NCBI GenBank assembly: GCA_029883965.1
Contig: JAOUIN010000175.1
Coordinates: forward strand, 1-5,119
Reading direction: 5' to 3'
From: Betaproteobacteria bacterium
GTDB lineage: Bacteria; Pseudomonadota; Gammaproteobacteria; Burkholderiales; SG8-41
DNA length: 5,119 nucleotides
Shown in pieces: positions 4,922 to 5,119 of this stretch. The position numbers and the translations under genes were made by a program. The notes beneath the pieces are model-generated. The model ran no database searches. It was not told the origin of the DNA and was given only the letters and a program-made list of their open reading frames with translations. Position 1 is the stretch's first letter, and each line of letters starts with the position of its first letter.

Positions 4922-5119
4922 ATGAAACTACGAAAACCACTGGCGATACTCGCTTTCGCCATTCCGCTAGTCGGAATTGTTTCAATAGCGAATGCACAGA
5001 CTGCGGCTAAAGATCAGACCCGGAACCAGACGCAGGACCGCATCTACGGCAGTCAGTTGATGACCCAGCAGGAACGAAACGAATATCGCGATCGCATGCG
5101 AGCGGCAAAGACCGAACAG
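4922..5119 (+). CDS. Small secreted protein with LMTxQERxxYRxxMR motif, 3' end outside window
   Basis: An open frame from ATG 4922, with GGAG at 4912-4915, runs 66 codons to the window end without a stop. Residues 1-25 form a signal peptide (MKLRKP, hydrophobic core, cleavage at ANA/QT). A Gln/Thr/Asp-rich stretch follows, then IYGSQLMTQQERNEYRDR and MRAAKTEQ (41-66). Motifs of the type LMTxxERxxYRxxMRxAKTxxER recur in small periplasmic or secreted proteobacterial proteins of unknown function, usually continuing with a charged helix containing His residues. The gene begins 48 bp after the previous stop with no terminator visible between, so it is probably the last seen member of the same transcript. 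The role is unknown; family resemblance is recalled, not searched. Confidence 0.75.
   Translation, partial: MKLRKPLAILAFAIPLVGIVSIANAQTAAKDQTRNQTQDRIYGSQLMTQQERNEYRDRMRAAKTEQ

Overview
The window looks like chromosomal DNA of a Gram-negative bacterium, most likely a proteobacterium. The base composition is moderately GC-rich, Shine-Dalgarno sequences are clear, every gene encodes an exported protein, one product is an outer-membrane beta-barrel, and two sites match the FNR/Anr/Dnr consensus. I cannot place it below that level from sequence alone; a betaproteobacterium-like host is only a guess. All genes are on the + strand.

Layout: (1) 1-294 is a regulatory region with a perfect FNR-type box (69-82), a well-placed -10 (105-110) and a perfect 17-bp tandem repeat (237-270). 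(2) 295-1719 encodes a 474-aa outer-membrane beta-barrel protein of the BBP2/EpsL-like type. (3) 1720-2273 is a 554-bp intergenic stretch. It holds an imperfect tandem duplicate of the barrel gene's 3' end plus its downstream DNA, including a 25-codon gene remnant and a hairpin whose pairing is kept in both copies by paired base changes. It ends with a second FNR-type promoter. (4) 2274-5119 holds four closely spaced genes for exported proteins: a 277-aa Gly-rich protein with a helical C-terminal domain; a 316-aa Gly/Ser/His-rich protein; a 242-aa Gly/Ser/Pro-rich protein sharing a two-cysteine C-terminal domain with the previous one; and the first 66 codons of a small secreted protein with an LMTxQERxxYRxxMRxAKT motif, cut by the window end.

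In both promoters the FNR-type box is centred exactly 41.5 bp upstream of the start site predicted from the -10 hexamer, which is the class II activator position. The simplest reading is an oxygen- or nitric-oxide-responsive locus producing an outer-membrane barrel and a set of secreted, low-complexity proteins, perhaps for a cell-surface or extracellular structure. The regulation rests on visible motifs; the joint function is inference. No RNA genes, insertion sequences or CRISPR arrays were seen.
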